A DNA stretch of 64,000 nucleotides. It comes from Schizochytrium sp. CCTCC M209059. Taxonomy: Eukaryota; Sar; Bigyra; Thraustochytrida; Thraustochytriidae. Made by a program: the position numbers and the translations under genes. The stretch is taken from NCBI GenBank assembly GCA_000818945.1, contig KN805432.1, positions 30,901 to 94,900 on the forward strand. The letters are read 5' to 3'. Each line of letters starts with the position of its first letter. Position 1 is the stretch's first letter. Below the pieces are notes generated by a model. That model ran no database searches. It saw only the letters and a list, made by a program, of their open reading frames with translations, and was not told the DNA's origin. Below are positions 50,205-59,741 of the stretch, piece after piece.

Positions 50205-51779
50205 ATGGCGAATACTACAGTCTCGGAGGCCGTCGCCGAGACCTATGCAGTAAACAACGAGGAAGACATCAATGCGGTTTACCTTTACTCCAATGGCAAA
50301 GGTAACAGTAGCAGCAGCGGTAGAAGTGCCAGTAGCGCTCGCAAACATAATTCACCACATAGCTTCCTCGAAGAGGACCGGGAAGACAATCTGGATTGGG
50401 AAAGCCGCGGCGCGGGGCGCGCTGCTGCGACGCCGAGCGAAGCTCCATTGAACTCAATCGTCGGTGCATCCGCACAGCAGACAACACCTGAAGCCTTGCA
50501 TCGAGTGAGTGGTGTCTTGGAAAAGCGTCGTGGCGAGCTTTCGAGTCTTCGGCCAGCAGCAACGCTCGATGAGTTTCGAAACAGTAGTCACGGATCCGCC
50601 AAGAGTGCCATCAATTCATTACTCACCTCAGAGCGCGTCTTGCGGCCCTTGCGCTCGCTTATTGTGCAGTCTTATTTGCAAAGGCCCGAGCGCTTCTCAT
50701 TGAATTTGGGTGAACTTCTCACAGAACTCGCCGAAGAAGAGCAACAAGGGGCGCGCCAAGCCAATAGCGGCGCCCTTGGCAATGGTAGCCCCTCCTCGCG
50801 CAACCGGCATTCAGATGCCCATGTAGGTCTCGACGCCGAGGTCGCCGAGGAAAATCCATACTATCTCGCGGTCGACATGCTCGAGGTCGAACTTGCCAAC
50901 ATTCTTAGCACGTGTTCATTACCTCGGACTCGAAGTCGTAAAAGCGGTAGAACATCAGCCTCGATGAAGACAAAGTCGCCTGCGGGATTATCGCCGCTCC
51001 GAAGCGACCCTGACGAAACCAACGATGATACAGGATACCGACGCCAGGGTTCGGGGCCCAAACCGTCCGCATCTTTGCGCTCGCGGGGGGCGCAGAAATC
51101 CTCACGTCGAAAGCACGCTTCGAATTCCACGCGCGCGGGGCCAAAATTGAGGAAGAGCAAGACCGCAACCCCTCGCGAGCTCGATAGTGACGACCCTTTT
51201 GCAGAGACAATTCTCATGTGGAATGCGGCAAGTGGACCCCCTGATTCGAGCGACTCGGATCGTGCGGGATCGCGACGAGCAGGGAGACTTTCATGGCAGC
51301 CCCTGCGAGAGAGACGAAAAAAGGGTGTCAAGGCCCATCTTGATTTCGAAGACCTCGAAGCTTCACTCAACGAAGTGAGCGGACCTGTCGAAGTTGACTC
51401 TGAATTGCATGATATGGCGGCTGACGTGGACGAGGTATTTTTGGCGACTTCTTCCCGGCCTCGCGCGCAAGGGCAGCGACCTTTCACCTCGTCCCCCGCG
51501 TTTTCTTCCGCAAAGGCAAGGCGTCCTTCTGCTCGCGCCAGTGCCGAGAACGCTCGGCCCTGGACTTCGGCAGATGAGAGGGCTGCCTCTAGCAAAAAGT
51601 CGCATAGAAGAAAGAAATCGTCAAAGACAAGAAAATTCCATGGAATGGAGTCATTGCATCAAAACCAGTACCATGAGGATCCTGGCAAATCGGTCCGGAA
51701 AAAGACGGCTTCCAGCGCGGGGCTAGATCGGCTATGTCGCGACACGGCCTCGACACGTGCACGCCAACTCCCGGAGTAA
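50205..51779 (+). CDS. Hypothetical Ser/Arg-rich protein
   Basis: 524 residues from the first ATG. Largely disordered (Ser, Arg, Ala, Glu) with one ordered helical patch at about residues 145-185 (VLRPLRSLIVQSYLQRPERF followed by NLGELLTELAEEE) and another at about 220-240 (NPYYLAVDMLEVELANIL). The first patch, a helix, then Pro, then an aromatic-ended helix, is reminiscent of small dimerisation/docking folds (RIIa or LisH-like), but the match is too loose to call. The C-terminal half is basic with SRRKH and KSHRRKKSSK clusters that could act as nuclear localisation signals. Confidence 0.7.
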   Translation: MANTTVSEAVAETYAVNNEEDINAVYLYSNGKGNSSSSGRSASSARKHNSPHSFLEEDREDNLDWESRGAGRAAATPSEAPLNSIVGASAQQTTPEALHRVSGVLEKRRGELSSLRPAATLDEFRNSSHGSAKSAINSLLTSERVLRPLRSLIVQSYLQRPERFSLNLGELLTELAEEEQQGARQANSGALGNGSPSSRNRHSDAHVGLDAEVAEENPYYLAVDMLEVELANILSTCSLPRTRSRKSGRTSASMKTKSPAGLSPLRSDPDETNDDTGYRRQGSGPKPSASLRSRGAQKSSRRKHASNSTRAGPKLRKSKTATPRELDSDDPFAETILMWNAASGPPDSSDSDRAGSRRAGRLSWQPLRERRKKGVKAHLDFEDLEASLNEVSGPVEVDSELHDMAADVDEVFLATSSRPRAQGQRPFTSSPAFSSAKARRPSARASAENARPWTSADERAASSKKSHRRKKSSKTRKFHGMESLHQNQYHEDPGKSVRKKTASSAGLDRLCRDTASTRARQLPE

Positions 51780-52002
51780 TGTAGAGTTCATTGCTTTACG
51801 CGCTGTTACGGTTTGGCACTTTGATTCGCTAGGACCTAGCCTTTTCCTGTTACGCACAAAGTCTGAAATTACTTCGTAGGAGGTTTCAGTCAGTTATTCA
51901 TCCTTGATCAAGCGTAAAAAAACGTTTTCTCTACTTCGTTTTCTATCTTTTTTACAGTGGCTGCGACTTGCTTGCGATCTTCTCAATGGGTCCAACCTTT
52001 TT

Positions 52003-53436
52003 TTACGGAGTAAAGAGCTGTGAGAAAAGGCCCAAACCAGCGACCCAGGCTTGGCGTGACGCAGGCGAAGGCGCAGCAAATTGCATGGGCATGACGCCAT
52101 TTCGCGCCACATGAAGTCGAAAAACAGTCTGCGGAGGGGCAATCATGGCTTCCTCTTCGGCAAGACCAGCACAAAAAATTGCACTCATATCCGAAAGTGG
52201 AAGGGAGAAGGTATGTTTTGCACTCTGTTCGCTGCGGCGTTGTTGCTGCGCGAGAACCCGGCCCTGCCCACGTATTGGTACAGAGGACATGTCACCATCG
52301 TTGGACACCATCGAGAAATCGTCCTCGTGTTCTTGAAGCGTCCAGAGGAGCTTGTCGAGTTTAGCGTTGAGACACAAAAAGACCTTGGTACAGACATGAG
52401 GGTCGCCTGGCCGGCTACCTCGCACGAGAACAGCGCGCATAGACGTGCCATTGCGCAGCATGTTGGCAAGTTCAAAGTGCTCTTCAAGAATTGGAGCGAG
52501 AAGATCGTTTGCGTCAGCGGCGGGGCCGTCCCGGGGACCTCGAATGCGCAGGGCGCGCTTAAGCCGCGGAGCGCGTTTGTTTTCGTCACCGTTCGCACGA
52601 TTGACGACGCCATCCTCGCTTGGCGCGCCAAGAGGTTGCTTCTGCGGACCCTTTTTCAAACGTGTAGACCCGAGTCTCTGAAGATGCGTACGGACGAGGG
52701 CTTCTTCTTGTTCGAGAATTGCGAGGCGCTCGGCAAGTGCTTTCTTCACCTGTTTGGCTTTTTGCGCGTGGCGCGCCGAAGTCCGCGATGAGGCCACGGA
52801 GAATTCTTGGGCCGTAACAAAGTCGTCCTCCTCGATCTCTTCTCCGTTGTCGTTGTCTTCGTGGTGACTTCTAGGTCCTACTGAAGAGGATGCATGAGAG
52901 GAGACTTCTTCCACGCGATGTCGAGCTGTGAGACTTCGGATGCTAGTCACCAGAGAGTCTACATCATCATCATTATCATCATCATCATCATGGTCATCGA
53001 CGTGGTTGTTGTAGTGGTCATTGTAATGTTCGTGTTCATCGTCAATATTTTCTTGGAGGGCAATGGCGAGATCGCTGTCGTTGTCAAGGTCGTCCGCGAC
53101 GGCGCGGAGCATGCTGGAGATGGACAGCTGCACGTGACGCCTGGGCGAGCGGAAGCCAATCTCGGATGTCTCCGAGTCCCCCGTCCGGCCCGTTCCCTGC
53201 GCAGCGCGAATGGATGTAGCCGACACAGGTTGTCCTTGCGCTTCATGCTGAGCTAATCCCGGGGTACGCTGATGTTTCTGCTGCAGCCGCTGTTCAAGGT
53301 CTTTGTCTGCAGCGCGCAGTCGTCGAAGGAGCGCGCCATGTCGCTGCAGTGTTCGTCCGTGGTCCTGGAGCTCGCGCTCGAAGCGCTGCGCGAGCGCAGA
53401 CCTGCCCGAAGGGTCGTGTCCAATGTCCACGGACAT
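52003..53436 (-). CDS. PH-domain protein with acidic middle
   Basis: 477 residues from the first ATG. The frame is open and looks protein-like for at least 15 codons before it (VRAEHLRLALCARGL), so a 5' exon may be missing. N-terminal helical, Arg/Gln/Leu-rich region (about 1-70); a long His/Asp run in the middle (about 140-165, HYNDHYNNHVDDHDDDDDND); a coiled coil around 220-265; and a C-terminal PH-like domain (about 330-477) with LRNGTSMRAVLVRG, HVCTKVFLCLNAKLDKLLW, and the closing helix ASRQAWVAGLGLFSQLF carrying the invariant PH tryptophan. PH domains bind phosphoinositides or proteins. An INPP4-type phosphatase lies 8 kb away; no direct link is implied. Confidence 0.75.
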   Translation of the reverse strand: MSVDIGHDPSGRSALAQRFERELQDHGRTLQRHGALLRRLRAADKDLEQRLQQKHQRTPGLAQHEAQGQPVSATSIRAAQGTGRTGDSETSEIGFRSPRRHVQLSISSMLRAVADDLDNDSDLAIALQENIDDEHEHYNDHYNNHVDDHDDDDDNDDDVDSLVTSIRSLTARHRVEEVSSHASSSVGPRSHHEDNDNGEEIEEDDFVTAQEFSVASSRTSARHAQKAKQVKKALAERLAILEQEEALVRTHLQRLGSTRLKKGPQKQPLGAPSEDGVVNRANGDENKRAPRLKRALRIRGPRDGPAADANDLLAPILEEHFELANMLRNGTSMRAVLVRGSRPGDPHVCTKVFLCLNAKLDKLLWTLQEHEDDFSMVSNDGDMSSVPIRGQGRVLAQQQRRSEQSAKHTFSLPLSDMSAIFCAGLAEEEAMIAPPQTVFRLHVARNGVMPMQFAAPSPASRQAWVAGLGLFSQLFTP

Positions 53437-53950
53437 GAGGCCCCGCGCGCAAAGCGCCAAGCGCAAATGCTCGGCGCGCACAATGGTAGTCTGTCTCCTC
53501 CTTCAATGTGTGTGTCTCTCTCATTCTCTCTCTCTCCAAGAATGTGGCGCTCCCATTGTCTTTGTTTCTGCTTTGTGAGCGTTTCATGATGCCACAGCCT
53601 GCCTGAGCCGGTCACATCATCATCGTGATGAAAAATACTACGTTGTGACGAGACACGCGCGCGATGGATGGCATGCTCGCTCGATCGTTTGCGTGGCGCC
53701 AGCTAGCAGGTTGCAGCTAGCACACCAGGCTGCCAGCACAACTCGAACCAAAACAGAGAAAAGACATGGTAATATTAGGTCAGGTGAGGTGTCTGAGGGC
53801 GAGAGGGGTCGGTAGACCGCGCAGGCAGGCAGGCACCCAGGCAAAAAAATGGGGCAGAAAGAGAGAGAGAGAGAGTGGAAAGAAAGACTCGGATGGCATG
53901 GCATGGCATGACATGACATGGCATACGAAGCACAAAGGCAGACAAAAATG
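53437..53950. other. Spacer with GA/TC-rich repeats
   Basis: 514 bases between the PH-protein start (-) and the 3' end of the next gene (-). Contains TCTC runs (about 53512-53536), a GAGA run (about 53858-53874) and an ATGGC/ATGAC pentamer repeat (about 53893-53922). No gene seen. Confidence 0.55.
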
Positions 53951-55264
53951 TTATGCTGCGCCGCCGGAGCCCTTGGGATTGGCCGCTTTGCGGCGCGGTG
54001 CGTCGTCTTCGTCATCTTCATCAACATCCGTGGCAGAGTCCCCGGCATCGGTGTCGCAGTCAGAATACTCGTACTTGTGAATGACGCGTTCTTCGTCGTC
54101 GAAGAGCTCGCTAAAGACGAGAATTGCAAAGTGCACGAGAAAGGCCGAACGGAGCGCAAGCAGGGTTTCCGTGGTGAGCTTGCGACGCATATCCATGTCG
54201 AGACCTTCCGAGACAAAGCTAAGGATGTTACGAATGCTCTTGCTCGAAGACATGCGCCGAGCATTCTTCTTGGCATTTCGCGAGTAATAACCCTGGAAAG
54301 AGTTGACGGAGTTGTTGTTGACCAAGACGCTGTTTGTGTTGCCATCTTTGTCAGCGAGCTCGATGGTCTTTTGGTCAAGGTTGGGATCAAAAGCTGTCTC
54401 TGTGTGGTCCTCCAGGGGAAAAGTATCATCGGACTCGTTGCCAGAGCTGGGTCCGGCCGAGGAAAGCTTGATTTCCAGGATTCCGGGAATGGACTGTTGT
54501 CCCTGGTCAGCGCTTTCGCCGCTTTCGCCGCTGGCGCTGCTCGCGTTTGCGGCTTCGTCTTCTTCCTCGTCGCTCTCAAGAGGAGCGCCCACGCTGCGGT
54601 TGTCATTTACTGCTGCAACTTCATCGACTTCGGCATGCAGGCCAAGCATGTAGCCCACCTCGTTCCAGATGCCGCTGGGAGTCCTACTCACACTCGATGA
54701 GGCGTGTTGGCGACGCTCCACTTCGAACGTGTTGTTGATTTCGACGAGGAGACCGACGGGGATTTCGTTGCCTCCTCCGTGCTTGGCCAGTACATCCTCA
54801 ACCAGATCGGGGAGGCCTTTGTCGTCGTAGACGACGTTGATGTCGAAGAGCTCGAAACAGCATTTCTCCATGAGTTTGCGCACAATCTTGTTCTTGTTGT
54901 AGGCGGAGATGTTTTGAGGGGCCACAACGGCGTGCAGAACGCGGGCGCGCGAGACAACTTTCTCGCGCGCATTCATGATAAGGGCGCGACGGCCGGGGTC
55001 GGTGAGCCGGAGCCAGGTCTTGACGACGCGGTCCTTTTCGCGAACCCAGCTCTCGTACAACTCTGCTGACAGGCTTTCGGTTCCGGCCCTTTTGCGGAAT
55101 TCACTAATGCGGTTGCGGACGCGATTGACCTCCAACTCGGCCTCCTTGCCGCTCAGCATGGGCTCGCCGCTGCTCGTCAATGACGAAAAGGATGCTGCGG
55201 AGTCGAGGGATCGCAGGGAGCGCGCGTCGCTCTGTGCGGCATTTCGCGACGAGTCCTGGCCCAT
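53951..55264 (-). CDS. Hypothetical protein, probably N-myristoylated
   Basis: 437 residues. The N terminus MGQDSSRN has Gly2 and Ser at position 6, the consensus for N-myristoylation after Met removal, which would put it on a membrane. Residues about 45-200 form an ordered helical region (VNRVRNRISEFRKRAG, LYESWVREKDRVVKTWLRLT, VRKLMEKCCFELFDINVVYD). The middle is acidic and Ser-rich. A hydrophobic helix follows near 365-395 (LTTETLLALRSAFLVHFAIL), and the tail is acidic ending in basic residues. No family recognised. Confidence 0.75.
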   Translation of the reverse strand: MGQDSSRNAAQSDARSLRSLDSAASFSSLTSSGEPMLSGKEAELEVNRVRNRISEFRKRAGTESLSAELYESWVREKDRVVKTWLRLTDPGRRALIMNAREKVVSRARVLHAVVAPQNISAYNKNKIVRKLMEKCCFELFDINVVYDDKGLPDLVEDVLAKHGGGNEIPVGLLVEINNTFEVERRQHASSSVSRTPSGIWNEVGYMLGLHAEVDEVAAVNDNRSVGAPLESDEEEDEAANASSASGESGESADQGQQSIPGILEIKLSSAGPSSGNESDDTFPLEDHTETAFDPNLDQKTIELADKDGNTNSVLVNNNSVNSFQGYYSRNAKKNARRMSSSKSIRNILSFVSEGLDMDMRRKLTTETLLALRSAFLVHFAILVFSELFDDEERVIHKYEYSDCDTDAGDSATDVDEDDEDDAPRRKAANPKGSGGAA

Positions 55265-55421
55265 GGTGCACTGTGTGTGTATGTGCGAATGTCGTATGCG
55301 AATCCGCAACGAGAGGACTAGCTCGCTCGATCAACCCACCAGCCAGACAGACCCCTGCCCTGCTTGACTTATCCTTTCTTTGTCCAAGAGGTTCGCGATA
55401 TCACGCTTGGTTCCCTCTATC

Positions 55422-55427
55422 GTCTGC

Positions 55428-55452
<25 letters not shown>
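55422..55452. repeat. (TCTG)n tetranucleotide array
   Basis: About seven TCTG units, 160 bases upstream of the myristoylation-type gene start. Confidence 0.88.
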
Positions 55453-55458
<6 letters not shown>

Positions 55459-55909
55459 CCTTTGCTCGCTTTGCTAGCCAGCGGCAACCGCAACTGGCGG
55501 CGATAGGGCAGTCAATCCGCGCGCGTCCGGGTCCGGGCAGGCTGCGCCGCGTCCGTGCGAGCTCGCCTCGCCTCGCCTCGCCTCGCCGCAGCGCAGGAGC
55601 ACGGCGCAAGGCGCAAGCGCAGAGCAGCGCAAGGCGGAGCAGCGCGAGCGAGCCTGGCGTCGCGGCGGCGGGATCTCACTCAGCTCAATTCCGCGCCTGG
55701 ACGCGCCCGCGCGCGCGGCAGGCTCGCTCGCCGTCCGGCGCGCGTCTGCCTGCGCCTGCGTCCGCCTGCGCCTGCGTCCGCGCCGGCGAGAGCGGCCGCG
55801 TGGCAGGCGCTCGCTCGCTCGAGGTCCCTCCCGCGCGCGGGCTGCTCGGGGCGTTCGAGGTCTGGTCTCGTGCGTGCCGGCCCTTCCTTGCGAGGTCCCG
55901 CGGGTTTCC

Positions 55910-55960
55910 CGGGCTATAACCCACTTGCGGCGGCGGTCGCTGCAAGTGGGTTATAGCCCG
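55910..55960. repeat. Perfect 19-bp inverted repeat, 13-nt loop, plus partial third copy
   Basis: Left arm 55910-55928 (CGGGCTATAACCCACTTGC) and right arm 55942-55960 are exact reverse complements. Immediately after the right arm a direct partial copy, GCAAGTGGGGTATAGCC (55960-55976), repeats it with one change. It could be a cruciform or paired binding site for a dimeric regulator. Confidence 0.9.
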
Positions 55961-56947
55961 CAAGTGGGGTATAGCCGCTGTAAGCGCGCAAGCAGGGCCA
56001 GGAAAGAAAGCAAGCAAGCAAGCAAGCCAGAAGAAGCAAGCCAAGAAACAACTGCAAGCAGAGCGAGCACGAGCAGGAACACGAGCAGGAACCCGGGCTC
56101 AGCGAGCTCCTCCATTCCAAGATCGCTTCGTCACCGGTGGCTGGCTGCCTGGCTGCCTTGCTGCCTGGCTGCTGACAGCTCGCTCGCTCGCTCGCTCGCT
56201 AGCTAGCTTGCTGCTCGTGCTCGCTCTGCTTGCCGGCTGATGAACTCTCGGACCTCGGCCTGGGCACTCTCTCTCGCGCGCTCGCGCTCGCGGGCGAGGC
56301 CCGTCCTCGCGCGCGACGACACGCCGCGCGCGAGGCGGGCAGGCCTGGAGGAGGCGCTGCACGCGGCGAGGAGCCAGCGGCCGCAGGGTCGCTCGCTGCG
56401 CGGTCAGTGGCCGGGGGCCTCGGAGAGAGCTGAGAGGAGGTGTGCGCTTGGAAGCGCCGTGTTCGCAGTAGATAGACAGATCGTGGGGCAGTCAGGTGGA
56501 GCTGGAGCACGCCATGGCCTCGACCGACCTGCTCGACGCGCGCGTGTGCGCGTGCGCGGCCAGCGTGCTGGCTGTTTGGCTGGCTGGCTGGCGTGCGAGG
56601 GTTTGGAGAGGGAGAAGCCGGAAGATGCAGGGAGGATCGGTTGCGTCGGTGAATAGCGGGGAAAGAAGAAGCGTGGAGGTTTGATCCACGCAATTTTGTT
56701 ACGGCACGATCGACTGTGACTCGAAGCCTAGGGCGAACTTCGCGGAGACGCTGCAGGGGATAATTCGTGCATATGTGCAATGGATGGGAAGATGAAAACC
56801 CTTCTTTACTTTCATAAACTCAAGAGGAAGAAGAAAAAGAAGAAGAAGAAGTGTTGAAGTTTGACTTGTAAATTAGATAGTATGTGTAATCGATCCTGGA
56901 CAGATGGAGATGGACGCTGACGCCGTGATCCTGTCGACGTTCTTTCG

Positions 56948-56978
<31 letters not shown>

Positions 56979-57012
56979 TCCTCGCTCTCCGTCCGAGTAT
57001 CCATTCGTCAGC

Positions 57013-57963
57013 TCACTTGCCCAAAAGACGACGGAGAACGGCGCGAGCGGCTACGGCCTGGGCGAGGAGCACAAGAAAGACACAGGAAGCGTCGCTGAGT
57101 CCAATGGTGTCACGGAGCCGCGCAGCAGCGTACGAGTTAAGCATGACGTAGCTGAAGCAAAACTTGCGAAAGCGGGGATTCACAAGGTAGGTTCCCGGCA
57201 GCAGACGCGGGAGAAAGTCGAGCAGGTATGCGTCCGGGCCAACGCGAATGCGAAACTGGTTCCGCATGGCGCCCTCGAGGATCATCTTCGCGGCCTGGTC
57301 AGAGTTTGTGAGGCCGACTCTCTTAAACATGTCGAGAGCGTCCTCGCGGGTGATCTGAGTTAAGTCGGCGTTCTCCATGAGTTGCGAACGAACGTAGCCG
57401 GGATGCACGCAGTGCACCTTGACTTGTGGGCAGCGAATGGTGCATTCAGTCGCGAGCGCCTCCGTAAAGCCGCGCACCGCGAACTTGGACGCGTGGTAGT
57501 TTGAATTGTTGTCCGTGGCAAAGTAGCCGTACATGGATGAGATGTTGATGAGGTGGGCGGACTTTTCACGCTTGAGCAGCGGCAAAAAGACGCGCGTGCA
57601 GTCGACAACACCGTCAAAGTTGATCTTGATGGTGCGGTCGTAGTACTCCTTGGTCTGGTCCTCGAAGAAGCCCAGCGCGGCGATACCGGCATTATTTACA
57701 AGCACTGAGCACCGCTTGTGCTTCTCGAGCGTCTCGTCGCGGAAACGCTCAAGGTCCTCGACGCTGCGCACGTCCACCACGTGTGTCGAGACGGGGCACT
57801 TGTCGCCAATGTCTTCGCGCGTCTGCTCGAGCGCCTTCTCGTTGAAGTCGGCGAGCGCGAGGCCCGCGCATCCGCTCCGCGCCAGCAGCAAGGCCATCTC
57901 CCTTCCCATGCCTTGGGCCGCGCCGGTGATGGCAACCACATGGTTCGAGTAGTCTCCGCGCAT
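57013..57963 (-). CDS. Short-chain dehydrogenase/reductase (classical SDR)
   Basis: 316 residues from the first ATG. Rossmann fold with the cofactor loop ITGAAQGMG (G14-G20), then an ADFN segment whose acidic residue after beta2 favours NAD(H), NNAG, catalytic Ser143 in NISSMYGY, and Tyr156/Lys160 in YHASK. The C-terminal extension (about 245-316) has hydrophobic stretches (YLLDFLPRLLPGTYLV, FLVLLAQAVAARAVL) that could attach it to a membrane, as in retinol/steroid or acylglycerone-type SDRs. Substrate not deducible. The frame is open upstream only from a GTG. Confidence 0.93.
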   Translation of the reverse strand: MRGDYSNHVVAITGAAQGMGREMALLLARSGCAGLALADFNEKALEQTREDIGDKCPVSTHVVDVRSVEDLERFRDETLEKHKRCSVLVNNAGIAALGFFEDQTKEYYDRTIKINFDGVVDCTRVFLPLLKREKSAHLINISSMYGYFATDNNSNYHASKFAVRGFTEALATECTIRCPQVKVHCVHPGYVRSQLMENADLTQITREDALDMFKRVGLTNSDQAAKMILEGAMRNQFRIRVGPDAYLLDFLPRLLPGTYLVNPRFRKFCFSYVMLNSYAAARLRDTIGLSDASCVFLVLLAQAVAARAVLRRLLGK

Positions 57964-58771
57964 TTTCCCTGCTCCTGCTGCTCCTGTTGCTCCTGCTGCT
58001 GCTCTCTTCGCTTGGTCCAAGTCCTCCTCGCGTAGCTCCGTTCCTCTGTTCGCCGAGATTTCCTCGTGCACTGCACGGCCGCGCAGGTTCACTCCTGACG
58101 TCTTTCTCTTCTTCTTCGGGTTCGCGCTCGCGCGTTACGGGTTTGCCGTCCCCCGGAATTGCTTGCTCGCTTGCTTGGATCCCGATCTCCTCGCTCACCC
58201 CTTGTAGGGTATACTCTACCTTGTCGATCTTCTTCTCCTCCCCGGCGCAGGGCAGCGCGGAGTACGCCTTGGCGTGCGTGCGTGTACGTACGGACGCAGT
58301 ATCCGCGCGCCTGGGCTCGAGCCGCGAGACCCGCGGTTTGCGGCTGCGCGGCGCGGCGGCGGGCGCGGCCGGGGCTGAGACGGCGCCGGCGCGAGGCTCG
58401 GGGCGCGGCCCGCGGGGCGCCGCGCGAAGCCCGCGAAGCCCGCGAAGCCCGCGAAGCCCGCGAAGCCCGCGAAGCCCGCGAAGCCCGCGAAGCCCGCGAA
58501 GCCCGCGAAGCCCGCGAAGCCCGCGAAGCCCGCGAAGCCCGCGAAGCCCGCGCAGCGAAGCGGCCACCGCGAGGCAACGCGAAAGCGAGCGGCCGCAGGG
58601 CGCGGCGCGCGGCGCTGTCGACCGCCCCGGGTTCGGGGCCGCCTGCAAGTGCGGACGCAAGCGTCGTGGAACTGCGACCGCGTGTCGAGTATGGGGGTGA
58701 GTGGGAAAGATACTCTTTTCGAGCGCATCGCTCTCGGATACGTTTTTTCTGAGAGTTGTACGTAGCCTACA
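57964..58771. other. Spacer with 9-bp minisatellite
   Basis: Between the dehydrogenase (-) and the FG-GAP pseudogene (+). No gene accepted; long frames on both strands are generated by the 9-bp repeat and its GC-rich flanks. Confidence 0.6.
58423..58551. repeat. 9-bp minisatellite CGCGAAGCC, about 14 copies
   Basis: Near-perfect tandem CGCGAAGCC units in a GC-rich context. Because 9 is a multiple of 3 it is open in several frames, reading as Gly-Phe-Ala or Arg-Gly-Leu tripeptides, but no start or domain supports translation. Confidence 0.95.
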
Positions 58772-59554
58772 ATGCTCGTTGCATTTGTATGGTTAGCCTG
58801 CTATTGTTGTGTTGGAATTTTATGTTCTGCTCGGGTTCTTCATGAATCCAGATCAGGGTGATGGTGGTTTCGATGGGTTCGGCAAGGTCGTGAAGGTGTT
58901 TGACTCGCTTGCTGTAGTGAGTGATTCTGGTGTCGATAAGATGTATCTGTATCGTTCAGACAGTGAGCTTATGGAGTGTTGCTATCATGAATGAAGACCT
59001 TGCTTTCGTTGGAGCTCCTTCCTTCGGCGTAGGTGGTGCACACTTTGCTATATCGTACCGCACTGGAACGGGTTGGGTTGAGACTGCGCGATATGAGAGC
59101 GAGAATGAGGACAAGAGACACGGTGCGTCCATTGCGCTACGAGACGGATTCGCTACTATCGTTCTAAGCGCGCCGCGTGGGTTTGGAATTGGTGTCTTGA
59201 AAGTTTTTTGCGGTGAGTGATGACCGTGACGGCACAATGGCGCTTTCGAACCTTATCCTCTTGCCCTTTACGGAGGGTCTGAGTGGCAACCATTTCGGTA
59301 TTGTTGTTGATAGTTACGACAATTCGAGCGTCGTAACAAGCGAAAGTGGGGGTTGTGACGCTGCTCACATCATTCAGTATTACGAAGGCGACGACATTTT
59401 GATGCAAGAGCGAACGTTCGTTTGTGAGGGTTTTTCAAGCTTTGCGGAGTCTTCGTTTGGGGATTTGTTGACGATCCATGCCGACATTGTTGCTTACAAT
59501 TCGCCAGAATCTGGCGCTGTTTACTTGTGTGCTAGGAACAAGTCATCACAATAA
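58772..59554 (+). pseudogene. Frameshifted secreted FG-GAP repeat protein
   Basis: An ATG at 58772 opens a signal-peptide-like segment (MLVAFVWLACYCCVGILCSA). FG-GAP beta-propeller repeats then continue in three successive frames: GFGKVVKVFDSLAVVSD (frame of 58836), SVAIMNEDLAFVGAPSFGVG (frame of 58921), and SGNHFGIVVDSYDNSSVVT to the stop at 59554 (frame of 59213). The breaks fall near 58850, near 58965, and at a T6 run near 59205 where removing one T restores the frame. FG-GAP repeats form integrin-alpha-like propellers on secreted or surface proteins. Three shifts in 0.8 kb make a true pseudogene likelier than assembly error, although the T6 break alone could be one. Confidence 0.75.
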
Positions 59555-59741
59555 GGCCTAGGCCTAATAGCAAAACTTACTAGTGGTCACACGAGACAAG
59601 TCAAAAAAAAAAGAAGAGTTGGCAGCTGCAAAACAAAGCCAATAGGAGTGTTGCCTGGAGCGGGCGGAGCGGGCGGAGCGGACGGAACAGCAAGCAGTGA
59701 GCGAGCGCGGCACAGCTGCGTGCAGAGTTTAACTACCAGCC

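Larger units (their letters stand above)
55265..57012. other. Long spacer with a perfect inverted repeat
   Basis: 1.75 kb without a gene. Contains a TCTG array (about 55422-55452), a 19-bp perfect inverted repeat (55910-55960), an AAGC array (about 56008-56026), a GCTC array (about 56170-56206), CT-rich runs near 56950-56985, and an AGA run near 56820-56850. Confidence 0.6.

Noticed and set aside
53437..53560. Possible 5' exon or intron acceptor for the PH-domain gene
   Set aside because: The frame before the ATG looks coding, but the sequence upstream on that strand is purine-rich (GA repeats) and a poor splice acceptor, so I kept the ATG start and only noted the doubt.
58423..58551. CRISPR-like repeat array
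   Set aside because: Units are 9 bp with no spacers and the genome is eukaryotic; this is a plain minisatellite.
57749..58660. Minus-strand frame with repeated Arg-Gly-Leu, overlapping the dehydrogenase start
   Set aside because: Produced by the 9-bp minisatellite. Its downstream half reads the dehydrogenase gene in the wrong frame.
59213..59275. GTGAGT...ACGGAG as an intron in the FG-GAP locus
   Set aside because: The stretch itself reads as FG-GAP linker (MALSNLILLPFTEGLSGNHF) in the next frame, so a one-base shift in the T6 run explains it better than splicing.
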